Shown in pieces: positions 9,568 to 17,655 of a stretch of 64,000 nt of DNA; position 1 is the stretch's first letter, and each line of letters opens with the position of its first letter. The translations under genes and the position numbers were made by a program. The DNA lies in NCBI RefSeq assembly GCF_052156535.1, contig NZ_JBQKUP010000017.1, positions 11,138 to 75,137 of the forward strand, read 5' to 3'. The DNA is from Nitrospira_E sp052156535 (GTDB lineage: Bacteria > Nitrospirota > Nitrospiria > Nitrospirales > UBA8639). Below the pieces are notes generated by a model that was given only the letters and a program-made list of their open reading frames with translations, did not search any database and was not told the origin of the DNA.

Positions 9568-10020
9568 CTACTTCCCACCTGTCAGGAAAGGGGATATCCG
9601 TTGCATGGTAAAGGTACTTCCAGGTTCAAGAGGGTTGTGATCCTGACCAATGCGGGTGTACCACCAACGTCCGTGGGCTACCGGCGAATCATCTAACCAC
9701 TTCAGCTCAAACCCTCCTTCCCGATCGTTCCCGGCTTGCATCCATTTGCCCTTCCATACCCCATCCTTCAGTTCTTGGGTTTCAAACCAGCCATCCTCCC
9801 ACTCATATGGTCCATTTCCCTCTTCATTTAAGTTAATGGTATTGGACCCGGTTTTATCTGCATACTCCCAGATCCCGGCAAGATCTTGAAGTTGTCGAGG
9901 CGGATGGGAGGGGTCAAGGCCATTCCCTTCCCCTCGAGGAATCTGATGGGAGACATCGGCACAACCTACCGCAGCAAAAACATTTATGATGATCAGGAAC
10001 ATTTTGACTATACTCTGCAT
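9568..10020 (-). CDS. Hypothetical lipoprotein
   Basis: This 150-residue protein starts MQSIVKMFLIIINVFAAVGC, a clear lipoprotein signal with the Cys at residue 20. GAGGGA lies seven bases upstream of the ATG at 10020. The mature part is rich in Trp, Gly and acidic residues (GIWEYADKTGSNTINLNEEG, GVWKGKWMQAGNDREGGFELKW). That pattern of short beta strands suggests a small lipocalin-like or DUF-type beta barrel. The open frame continues upstream of this start but lacks a better initiation site and would overlap the divergent gene. I do not recognise a family. It is probably anchored in the outer membrane. Confidence 0.7.
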   Translation of the reverse strand: MQSIVKMFLIIINVFAAVGCADVSHQIPRGEGNGLDPSHPPRQLQDLAGIWEYADKTGSNTINLNEEGNGPYEWEDGWFETQELKDGVWKGKWMQAGNDREGGFELKWLDDSPVAHGRWWYTRIGQDHNPLEPGSTFTMQRISPFLTGGK

Positions 10021-10165
10021 AAATTTTCCCTCGCTCCCCCATGACAATTGAGTTGGGGAAAACCTTAGGATTGTATCAGATAGAACCGATAGACCCAGAT
10101 AGGTGAAACCATGTATCACGGAAGACACCACTGATGAGCACCATCAAGACGGAGGCGCCTGCTCG

Positions 10166-11536
10166 ATGGAATTAAAGCCCGCATTGATTTGCACAACATG
10201 CGGGTCGGTCAGAAATGGTAGAGAGACCTGTTCGCAATGTGGAGCCGCGCTTCATTCTCCACAAGAGGAATCCGTGAACCACTCCAATGAACCACTACTC
10301 GGCACAGATCATGCCTTCATTTCATCAGAGTCTCATAAGCCGTTGACCACTCATGGAACAGACTCATCGGCTGAACGCAGTTCTGATTTGGCCACTTGGG
10401 GCCAGGGTCAGAGAGACCAAACCCGGGCCCTTCACGAAATACCCCCTTCCGGCCCGGACAAGTCGGAAGATTCCGATTTGTTTCCCATCCACCATCCCAT
10501 TTTTTGGGGCCGTGGGCGAACGCTTTTTGGCATTTTCATTGTCAATACCTTTTTCACATTACTGACACTTGGCCTGTATTCTTTTTGGGGGAGAGTGCGT
10601 ATTCGCCAATTTTTGAGCAGTCAGACCAGCTTTGCCCACACTCGCTTTTCCTATCATGGAACTCCCCAGGAATTATTGAAGGGATGGTCAAAAGCGTTTT
10701 TGGTATTCGGTCTTCCCTATGCATTCCTCAGTCTCACCCCCCTCATTTGGGACCAGATTCCGATCTGGATTCCCAATGCACTTGCAGGGACCATGGCCTT
10801 ATGCTTCATTCCAGTCGCCGTGGTTGGATCGCATCGTTATCGGTTGAGTCGAACCTCGTTGGGAACGATCCGTTTCTCCTTCCGGGGACACGTGAAAGAT
10901 TATACGAAAATATGGGTCTTGGGAAGCGTACTGACCGTGTTGACCGCCGGCATCTATTACCCGTTTTTCGAAAATGCCAGACGAAAATTTCTCGTCGCTC
11001 ACACCTACTTTGGTAATCGCCCATTCACCTATTCCGGAACGGGAAGCGGGCTCTTGAAGATCTATGTCACATCCCTCGCCTTCATCATGATCATTATGAT
11101 CACACTCATCGGGATTAACGCGGGACCTGACGGTCTCACCATCCTCGCCCAATGGCCATCTGAAGGTTGGCGAGACATTTTTTTTAATTCCCTATTCATC
11201 ACCGGATTGCTCACGCTGCTGCTTCCATGGTTTTACCTGCAGGTAGCCAAACAACGGTACCAATGGAATCATTCAGATTTTGGAGACGCGCATTTTCATT
11301 TTTCTGCCTCCACATGGAATCTCATGGAGTTACGGATGACGAACTTCCTCATGCTTATTCTCACGTTTGGATTAGCCTGGCCGTGGGTCCAGGTCCGGAA
11401 CCTCCAATTTCTCTATTATCATCTGAACCTTCAAGGACCTTTAGATTTTCAACGCATCGAACAGGAAGCTTTGGATGCGTCCCCCACCGGAGAAGAGCTT
11501 GCGGGGTACTTTGACGCTGGTTTTGATTTAGGCTAA
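10166..11536 (+). CDS. DUF898 (YjgN-like) multi-pass membrane protein with N-terminal zinc ribbon
   Basis: The protein is 456 residues from the ATG at 10166, which has GGAGG upstream. An N-terminal zinc-ribbon-like motif (CTTCGS...CSQCGAAL, two CxxC pairs) is followed by a polar linker. Two repeated halves follow, each with several hydrophobic helices and the family phrases FWGRGRTLFGIFIVN, LGLYSFWGRVRIRQ and FGDAHFHFSA. This is the DUF898/YjgN layout; the molecular function is unknown. The M48 metallopeptidase gene lies 95 bases downstream on the same strand. DUF898 and M48 genes are often paired in bacteria, so a joint envelope role is plausible. A start 63 bases earlier is possible. Confidence 0.85.
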   Translation: MELKPALICTTCGSVRNGRETCSQCGAALHSPQEESVNHSNEPLLGTDHAFISSESHKPLTTHGTDSSAERSSDLATWGQGQRDQTRALHEIPPSGPDKSEDSDLFPIHHPIFWGRGRTLFGIFIVNTFFTLLTLGLYSFWGRVRIRQFLSSQTSFAHTRFSYHGTPQELLKGWSKAFLVFGLPYAFLSLTPLIWDQIPIWIPNALAGTMALCFIPVAVVGSHRYRLSRTSLGTIRFSFRGHVKDYTKIWVLGSVLTVLTAGIYYPFFENARRKFLVAHTYFGNRPFTYSGTGSGLLKIYVTSLAFIMIIMITLIGINAGPDGLTILAQWPSEGWRDIFFNSLFITGLLTLLLPWFYLQVAKQRYQWNHSDFGDAHFHFSASTWNLMELRMTNFLMLILTFGLAWPWVQVRNLQFLYYHLNLQGPLDFQRIEQEALDASPTGEELAGYFDAGFDLG

Positions 11537-11631
11537 TTTGGCCATTGTGCATTTTCGGCACCGATCCTCCCCGTATTGACCTTTCCATCCATCGACGATT
11601 GATGCGTTCCTTAGGCTAAACCAATTCGATC

Positions 11632-12732
11632 ATGGCATACCCCACCGAATGGAAAGGGTCCTATTATGACGGACAATCGGTAGTTCCACAGTATGTGACC
11701 ATTACCATTTCAGGTGTCGGCCTGACCCTTCACTTTGCTGACCACACAACCACGACATGGAACTATCATGATCTTCGACAAACCCAGGGGCGCTATTCCG
11801 GCGAAGAAGTACGATTTGAGCGAGGGACCGGAATTGGCGAAACCCTGGTCATCCCCAGCCCCAAAATTCTGCTGGCGATTCATGAGCATGGCGGATCACA
11901 CGCCAGGCATTTTCATCATCCCCGCACACGACACACTCGTGTGTATTGGACCGTTCTGGCCGCACTCGCCAGCATCCCCATCGTGTATGGCATTTTCACC
12001 TGGGGGATTCCATCATTGGCTCAGCCAATCACCGCCGCCATTCCGTTTTCCTGGGAAATTCAATTGGGCCAATATGTACAACAGGAAGTCACAGACGGGA
12101 AACCGGTTTGCGACAACCCGAAACTGATCCACGCGGTCGACTCCATAATGACGTCCCTGACCAGATCCATTGACCACCTTCCCTATCAATTTCAGGTGAC
12201 CGTGGTGGATAGCCCCCTCGTCAACGCCATGGCTGCCCCAGGCGGATATGTCATGGTTTTCCGCGGTCTCTTACGAGACACCGCTTCGCCGGAAGAACTC
12301 GCAGGAGTGTTAGCTCATGAAATTCAACACGTTCTGCTTCGACACACCATGCACCTTATCGTGCGGCATGTGTCGATGGCTTTCGTCATCGCAGCCCTTA
12401 GCGGGGATGCCAGCGGCATGGTGGCCTATGCCCTCCAAGCCGCCCAAACTCTTCAGACCCTGTCCTATAGCCGTGAGGCAGAAGACCAAGCCGATGAACA
12501 GGGATTCCGGTTATTGCAACGGTCGGGAATTAATCCCGAGGGGATGGTCATTTTTTTCGCTAAACTTGGGAAAGAACAACCTGCAAACGACGTCCTTCGT
12601 TATCTTTCGACCCATCCAGCGACCCAAGACCGCCTGGCACACCTGAAGTCCTTGCTACCTCCAGCCTCCAGGGCCTATCGAGCCTTCCCCTTTCACGCTG
12701 AGTGGTCTGAGATCAATACATACTGCAAGTGA
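11632..12732 (+). CDS. M48-family zinc metallopeptidase, membrane-anchored
   Basis: This 366-residue peptidase has a beta-rich N-terminal domain of about 90 residues (SYYDGQ..., VTITISGVGLTLHF) and one transmembrane helix (about residues 105-128). The M48 catalytic domain carries HEIQH with zinc ligands His229 and His233 and catalytic Glu230; the third ligand is probably Glu in SREAEDQADEQG around residue 283. The N-terminal domain resembles the soluble DUF that precedes M48 domains in Oma1/BepA-like proteins. It is probably co-transcribed with the DUF898 gene. A role in membrane-protein or outer-membrane quality control is inferred from the family. Confidence 0.9.
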   Translation: MAYPTEWKGSYYDGQSVVPQYVTITISGVGLTLHFADHTTTTWNYHDLRQTQGRYSGEEVRFERGTGIGETLVIPSPKILLAIHEHGGSHARHFHHPRTRHTRVYWTVLAALASIPIVYGIFTWGIPSLAQPITAAIPFSWEIQLGQYVQQEVTDGKPVCDNPKLIHAVDSIMTSLTRSIDHLPYQFQVTVVDSPLVNAMAAPGGYVMVFRGLLRDTASPEELAGVLAHEIQHVLLRHTMHLIVRHVSMAFVIAALSGDASGMVAYALQAAQTLQTLSYSREAEDQADEQGFRLLQRSGINPEGMVIFFAKLGKEQPANDVLRYLSTHPATQDRLAHLKSLLPPASRAYRAFPFHAEWSEINTYCK

Positions 12733-12972
12733 CTCCACAGAGCCTCTTCTTAACGGAGTTCCACTTCTGGGAACCCTGTTGAGGGGATTTTCCACTCACC
12801 TTTTTGGAAATCTGACCCATTGCTCTCTAGCCCTGGAGGCTTCATAATAAACCTATTCGAGACATACCGGAATGTATGGTGTCTTTGTCTGGACCACAAC
12901 TCCAAATACACTCACACCCCGTCTGTCTAGTACGAGGCTCTTATCATCAACACACAACAAGGGGTGGGTCAC

Positions 12973-13389
12973 ATGGGAACCGAAATCACACGCTATGCCA
13001 TTGGAGATTTTGGAAAGTTGCATAAATTTACCGGAAAGACTGTACCGGCAGGCACCGAGGCCCTGGTGGAGGAAGACGGCACAAGCTTAACGGCGAAGGG
13101 GAAAACCTATACCGCTCGGTTTTCGGATATTCTTCCGAACGTGGAAATCATTCGCGTGCAATTCGATCAATACAGCTCGAACCACATCGGATTCGCCATG
13201 GAGGCCCACGACAAAACCCTGACCAAAATCCCGGAAATGCTGGAAAGCACAAAAATCATTTCTGAAAAACTCAGACATGATTGGATGGCGCAAGACAAAG
13301 CCTATCAGGATACCGAAAAAGCCAAAAAGGTAGCGCCTGCTGCAGCAAAAGTCACAGCGCCTGCGAAAGAAGCGATTGCGGCAACCTAA
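12973..13389 (+). CDS. Hypothetical protein
   Basis: A 138-residue soluble protein from ATG 12973, with AAGGGG about 10 bases upstream; a GTG at 12964 is an alternative. The N-terminal 60 residues contain short beta strands (YAIGDFGKLHKFTGKTVPAG, SLTAKGKTYTARFSDILPN). The middle is a helical, amphipathic stretch. The tail is rich in Ala, Lys and Pro, as in low-complexity or DNA-binding tails. There is no signal peptide, and I do not recognise a family. The base composition and codon use look like those of its neighbours. Confidence 0.55.
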   Translation: MGTEITRYAIGDFGKLHKFTGKTVPAGTEALVEEDGTSLTAKGKTYTARFSDILPNVEIIRVQFDQYSSNHIGFAMEAHDKTLTKIPEMLESTKIISEKLRHDWMAQDKAYQDTEKAKKVAPAAAKVTAPAKEAIAAT

Positions 13390-13461
13390 TCAATCCCTCC
13401 CTAATTACAGAACATTCCAGGGCTAAAAAAGGCCCCGTTCACTTGAGGGGCATCACCATTG

Positions 13462-13493
13462 TTCCCCCTCTGCCAAAAAAAGCAGAGGGGGAA
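13462..13493. terminator. Perfect 12-bp hairpin, terminator-like
   Basis: TTCCCCCTCTGC pairs perfectly with GCAGAGGGGGAA around an eight-base A-rich loop. There is no strong T-tract on either side. It probably separates the hypothetical gene ending at 13389 from the opposing gene at 13656. Confidence 0.5.
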
Positions 13494-13655
13494 ACGCTTC
13501 AATATTTTGCAATCCTCAAACTAAAGAAATCTGAATGAGGGCCTGGTTAAGCCGGTTGCACCCTGCAGAACCTTGATAACAAGGGCTGGAGAAAAGCCGG
13601 CAATAGTCATGGCGGTAACCATCAGGCTTTAATGCACCCTGCTCGACTATACGAA

Positions 13656-13946
13656 CTATTTCTTTCGAAACGAAATATGGTCTTTATACTCCTGAATCGC
13701 CGCGCCCAACGCCTTCGAACCTAGTGGAATATTGGCCTCCAGTGCATTTTCAACCGCTTCATCATCAATGATCACTTCATAACATTCGTGTTGATTGGTG
13801 AGCACCATGCCCTTCTCCGTTTGCCGGGGCATATAGATTTCCGTCCACACTTCCTTTTCCACCAAACACACATCCCGAAACCGTTCATACAAAAGCTGCA
13901 ACCGTTCTTGATCAGAAATTACGAGCGGATTATTTTCCATAGCCAT
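13656..13946 (-). CDS. Small hypothetical protein
   Basis: A 96-residue acidic protein with a helical N-terminus (SDQERLQLLYERFRDV) and mixed beta/alpha middle (VWTEIYMPRQTEKGMVLT, YEVIIDDEAVENALEA). GGGAGAGG directly precedes the ATG, which supports a real gene. There is no signal peptide, membrane helix or metal motif. I do not recognise a family. It is followed on the same strand, after 71 bases, by the membrane protein gene at 14018. Confidence 0.6.
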   Translation of the reverse strand: MAMENNPLVISDQERLQLLYERFRDVCLVEKEVWTEIYMPRQTEKGMVLTNQHECYEVIIDDEAVENALEANIPLGSKALGAAIQEYKDHISFRKK

Positions 13947-14017
13947 ACCTCTCCCTTCACATCGACAACAATGGTTCTTTTTCTACTCCGCTCTCATCAA
14001 ACTCGTCAAGTGGGTGG

Positions 14018-14653
14018 CTATCTTCCGAAAACAGATACCCAGGGGTCGCGGCCAAGAACCCAGAGATAAAAAAACGTGCCCAGCCAGCCATGATAGAGCC
14101 CCAGTGGCCAAAGATTCCGATCACGGATATAAAACGGGATAAAAAAGCAGGCCATAAGGCCGGTGGCTAACGTCAGCCACCAGTCGGGGAAATGGACCAG
14201 GGCAAACAGAATCACCCCAATGGGAATGGCCAGCCACAGGCCATGCTGAGGAAATATTTTTATAAGATTATCGACACCCAGCGCCTGCACAAGAAACTGT
14301 TGGAGAATTCCCCATAAAGGATATAGGAACAACAGGAACAGCATGTGGCCTTGCCAGAGCTCTCGACCGGCCACGATGCCATACCAGGCCATGGCAAATC
14401 CCGCCCCGGCAAATAATACCGATGGCCACATAAAGGCTTGTCTTAGATTGTCGGTGCGAAATCCCCACTCTTTCCACCTCGTCGGATCTCGCCGAACCTG
14501 CCAGACGACATAGCTCATCCAACTGCTGCCCGCCAAGGCTATAAAAAGTCCCTTTGCATCAAAACTCTTGAATACAAGATGCAGCAGCCCTGTCAGGACA
14601 ACCGCAGAGAATTCCCACCCATTGCCGGCCCGATCATCGGGAGTAATTTTCAG
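14018..14653 (-). CDS. CPBP-like intramembrane protease family protein (apparent CTG start)
   Basis: A polytopic membrane protein of 211 residues if it starts at CTG 14653. GGGAG lies seven bases upstream, and the frame from there is protein-like, with a first membrane helix (FSAVVLTGLLHLVFK). No ATG, GTG or TTG occurs in frame before a TTG at 14536, which would delete that helix. Family-like segments are WGILQQFLVQ, LVHFPDWWL and LYHGWLGTFFYLWV. The second and third motifs keep histidines expected of CPBP/Abi proteases, but the usual EExxxR pair is QQ. It may therefore be catalytically altered or belong to a non-proteolytic branch. The gene starts 20 bases after the PAS-like gene stop. Confidence 0.7.
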   Translation of the reverse strand: MKITPDDRAGNGWEFSAVVLTGLLHLVFKSFDAKGLFIALAGSSWMSYVVWQVRRDPTRWKEWGFRTDNLRQAFMWPSVLFAGAGFAMAWYGIVAGRELWQGHMLFLLFLYPLWGILQQFLVQALGVDNLIKIFPQHGLWLAIPIGVILFALVHFPDWWLTLATGLMACFFIPFYIRDRNLWPLGLYHGWLGTFFYLWVLGRDPWVSVFGR

Positions 14654-14672
14654 TAGATTTCTCCCACACGAA

Positions 14673-15125
14673 TTACATGGTATAAGTCGGGGAGCTTTTC
14701 AGAAAGGACAAGGAGGAATCCTGCGGGGAAACCGAGATGACGGGACAACCATCCAGGTAATGATCTGTGACAAAGCCCAATGCCTCAGACTCATAGGGAA
14801 ATAACCGGACTACCGCGACAACCGTCTTTCCCAGGGTGGGAAACACCAATTGAACATCTTGCGGCCGTTGGGTTTTCAGCGTTTTGATCAGGGCCTTTTT
14901 CAAACTTTTGGCTGAGTCTTTAGGTAAGACCTCATTAATGGTCCGTCCAAGAAGATGCTCTCCACCTAAAAGGTGTTGACAAGGAACAGGAAAAAAACAA
15001 TCCCGATAGATCCCATTTTTATCCCAGCGAAAGATTTTATGGGGAATAAACGAGACATGATCCCCTGAAAAAATCCTGCTCAGGAATTCCTCCCACATGG
15101 CCTTCGACCAACGTTCCCTGGACAT
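14673..15125 (-). CDS. PAS-like sensory domain protein
   Basis: A 150-residue single-domain protein with a PAS-type pattern: FRWDKNGIYRDCFFPVP, then EHLLGRTINEVLPKDSAKSL, and a strand pair QDVQLVFPTLGKTVVAVVRLFPY. This is the order of strands and the connecting helix in PAS folds that follow a histidine kinase or cyclase. Here no output domain is present, so it may work as a stand-alone sensor or partner. The ATG at 15125 has a GGGAGG-like element (gggagggttcg) upstream. It is 20 bases upstream of the CPBP-like gene and may be co-transcribed with it. Confidence 0.65.
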   Translation of the reverse strand: MSRERWSKAMWEEFLSRIFSGDHVSFIPHKIFRWDKNGIYRDCFFPVPCQHLLGGEHLLGRTINEVLPKDSAKSLKKALIKTLKTQRPQDVQLVFPTLGKTVVAVVRLFPYESEALGFVTDHYLDGCPVISVSPQDSSLSFLKSSPTYTM

Positions 15126-15547
15126 CGAACCCTCCCTGGTTTCTATCCATTTCCCCTATCATAGAGATGATTCTCTCACCAATGTATTTCAGCTGTATTT
15201 CAGTGCTCTTTAACTCTTTTAGCTCTTTATAAAGAGTAAATAAGAGTTTCTATCTCATGCACAACTAGTGAAATCCCTAGTTTTCCGGGGAAAACCCCCT
15301 AGCATTCTATATAATGTATTAAAAATGGAACAATTAATACAATTACCCTTTCCTGTTTGTCTGAAACGTAGACAGTCCTCTTCGTTTACCGGGAAGGACG
15401 GGGTCCAGGCCTTTCAGCCTGGACGAAACCGCCCTGCAGCGCTATCTGAATCAGTAAAAGACGGGAGAAAACCAAAGGAAATACATCACCGGCCTGCGTA
15501 TCCTGATGACCAATGGGATGAGCCCATTACCTTAACGGGGCTATCCG
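15126..15547. other. Intergenic region with a palindrome
   Basis: About 420 bases. It contains TTTTCC-GG-GGAAAA at 15281-15294, flanked by CCCTAG and CCCCTAG, which together form a larger imperfect inverted repeat (15275-15301). It could be a regulator site for the PAS-like gene or a remnant of a repeat. A 105-codon plus-strand frame crosses it but has no ribosome binding site. Confidence 0.45.
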
Positions 15548-16152
15548 TTAGAGACAGTAGGTCCGCAAGGGAGGAAATCCATTAAACCCCACAGAGGCGT
15601 AGCTGCTGGTATAGGCACCGGCACTTAAAATTTCGATTCGATCACCGATAGCCAAATTCAGGGGCAACTCATAGGAGGTTTTTTCATATAACACGTCCGC
15701 GCTGTCGCAAGTGGGACCCGCCAAAATCACCGGTCCCGTTGGACCCTCACGGAGGGTGCGTAGGCGGTACTTAATACATTCATCCATCGTTTCAGGCAAA
15801 CCGCCAAACTTACCGATATCGAGATACACCCATCGCCGAACATTTTCGCGGGATTTGTGAGCCACTAGTATGACCTCGCTCTGTATCACTCCCGCATCCG
15901 CCACCAGAAACGACCGGGTTCAATCATCAGTTGAGGAGGCGTGGCACCAAATGATTGCTGTAGAGCCTGTTGAATGGTTTGGGCGTAGTGCGAAAATGGC
16001 CGAGGGGTCGTTTGGTAGGTAGCCTCCGTCTTTTCAGGAAAAATATTTTCGAACCTGTCCTTATACCCTCTCTGTGGTCTTTTAAAATTAATGAGAGATA
16101 CGGGCCTGCTCCCTAAAGTCCATAGACGCGATGGTACAGGATAATAGTTCAA
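15548..16152 (-). pseudogene. Ornithine/diaminopimelate decarboxylase remnant (PLP fold type III), frameshifted
   Basis: Two overlapping frames together encode the C-terminal half of a type III PLP decarboxylase. The upstream frame ends ...LMIEPGRF then shifts. The downstream frame continues VADAGVIQSEVILVAHK and carries the conserved CDSADVLYEK and GDRIEILSAGAYTSSYASVGFNGF segments that complete the active site across the dimer. One extra base in the TTT run near 15905 would restore continuity. The N-terminal half with the PLP lysine and the GGGFP turn is missing or eroded. It is therefore a decayed gene or an assembly error in a truncated copy. The C-terminal half is well conserved, so the event may be recent. 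Confidence 0.75.
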
Positions 16153-16210
16153 CAGGGCTTAATGTCCCCAAAAATCCCCGAGGCAAGGCCGCACCTGTCC
16201 AATGCCAAAA

Positions 16211-17011
16211 TTACGGCACGATGCATGGCACAACTCCTCTTATATTCGTCCCATTCAAGTGAACATTTCGCAATCGCGCTTTTGCCAGGCATTTCCACTT
16301 ATCGTTTGAATCCTTTCGACCTTCGAGCCGAATACGATAGTGATGGTCTTCCTTCAAATCAGGAATGACATAAAAATTGTTTTCAAATTTTCGAATTTTT
16401 TGGTTCACGTCACACGCGTTGGTAAAGGTGTCGCCCCAATCTTTCCAGCAGATTTTCCATTTATCATATTTATCCGGCTGCACACTCCAGGTCACTTTGA
16501 TGTTACAAGTGCCTTTGTCAAAATCACAGGAATGTCCACCCTCAAATCCGTCAGGACCTGTCGTCAGCCAGACTGACCCCCCAATGCCTTTTTCATCATG
16601 CGGAGGTTCGTAGGGCTCGCTTTCACTCTCCTGCTGGGGAAGGCCGGCGGGACAATCCGGGTCGGCAGAGCAAGCGTTCAAGTTACAAGAGCCATCCGCC
16701 CCACAAGGCGGTGGCCCATCAACAGAATCAAGCGCCACAAGCCGTATCGAGACATCACTCCCATGATCTACTCGTGAATAGTTGAATGGAGTGGAAGACA
16801 GACGCCACTGAACCTTAGCGTTATTCTCAGACGAAAAAAACTTGGCGTCCTGATTCTTATCTTCTTCCATCAATACTCCTGCTTGACCGGCCTCTTGAAT
16901 GGGTATCCCCTGATTACTTTCAGGCTGGCCATACACACCAAGTGGGACGCAGAGCACTGCAGCCCATGCAACCATGGTAAAAGTTCGACGTCTTGCATGT
17001 GTCATCATCAT
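16211..17011 (-). CDS. Secreted Cys-rich hypothetical protein
   Basis: A 266-residue exported protein. ATG 17011 follows GGGAGGT at an ideal distance, and the first 32 residues form a Sec signal (MMMTHARRR..., TMVAWAAVLCVPLGVYGQ). An ATG at 17035 with AAGGGG upstream is an alternative. The mature region has many cysteines (PPPCGADGSCNLNACSADPD, CDFDKGTCNIKVTW, WKICWKDWGDTFTNAC), consistent with several disulfides. A beta-sandwich-like C-terminal part follows (WSVQPDKYDKWKICWKDW, HHYRIRLEGRKDS). The frame stays open 100 codons further upstream, reading protein-like sequence without a start signal. No family recognised. Confidence 0.6.
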   Translation of the reverse strand: MMMTHARRRTFTMVAWAAVLCVPLGVYGQPESNQGIPIQEAGQAGVLMEEDKNQDAKFFSSENNAKVQWRLSSTPFNYSRVDHGSDVSIRLVALDSVDGPPPCGADGSCNLNACSADPDCPAGLPQQESESEPYEPPHDEKGIGGSVWLTTGPDGFEGGHSCDFDKGTCNIKVTWSVQPDKYDKWKICWKDWGDTFTNACDVNQKIRKFENNFYVIPDLKEDHHYRIRLEGRKDSNDKWKCLAKARLRNVHLNGTNIRGVVPCIVP

Positions 17012-17338
17012 AGACCTCCCGGTGAACTTTTTCATGACTGACCCCTTTCGGCATTGCAGAACATCCTTATGGGGGTGAATAAGGATGTTGCTCTGAGTTG
17101 TCTCATGGCATTGCTCGTAGAAATATTCAACATAAATGGTCTGGTACAATTCATTAGCCAGATAGATGTTTTGCCCCATCATCCACGGTACAGGATTCCA
17201 AAGGGTGTCTGGATGATAGGGGGTTCCCGGGTCACCCCACGCACCGTTTTCTGTCGGTAACTGTGAAATTTGGTCATCGTCCAGGATATTGTCATACGCC
17301 ACTGCGGTAATCCCGGGAGTTGTAAGGCTAAGCTTCAC

Positions 17339-17655
17339 TTTTTTCTGTGCCGTTGTTGAGTAACAGCAAAAACCATTCCATAGGATGACGATTAATGGGC
17401 AACTATTCCAACGCCTTAAAACTATTGTACGGTTAAGACATCGGAACGGTGAGAAGAAGTTTTAAAAGCAAGGATGGGAGGATTTTGATAGGTCCTGAGA
17501 TACGATTGTATCTATTCGGATACGAGATTGTTGATTTTTTCCGTAAGGGCTTTTGTCCGGGAGTTTGACGAAGCAAGACGCAGTCTCATGCCTAAGGTCT
17601 CTATCCTGAAGTCTTCCATAATTGTAGGATCGCTTTTCCCCAACCAACCGAGATT
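17339..17655. other. Intergenic region, nothing recognised
   Basis: About 320 bases between the hyuB stop and the upstream end of the long open frame above. It is AT-rich in parts with no clear gene, RNA or terminator hairpin. Confidence 0.4.

Noticed and set aside
15268..15585. 105-codon plus-strand frame
   Set aside because: Starts inside a palindromic region without a ribosome binding site and overlaps the decarboxylase remnant.
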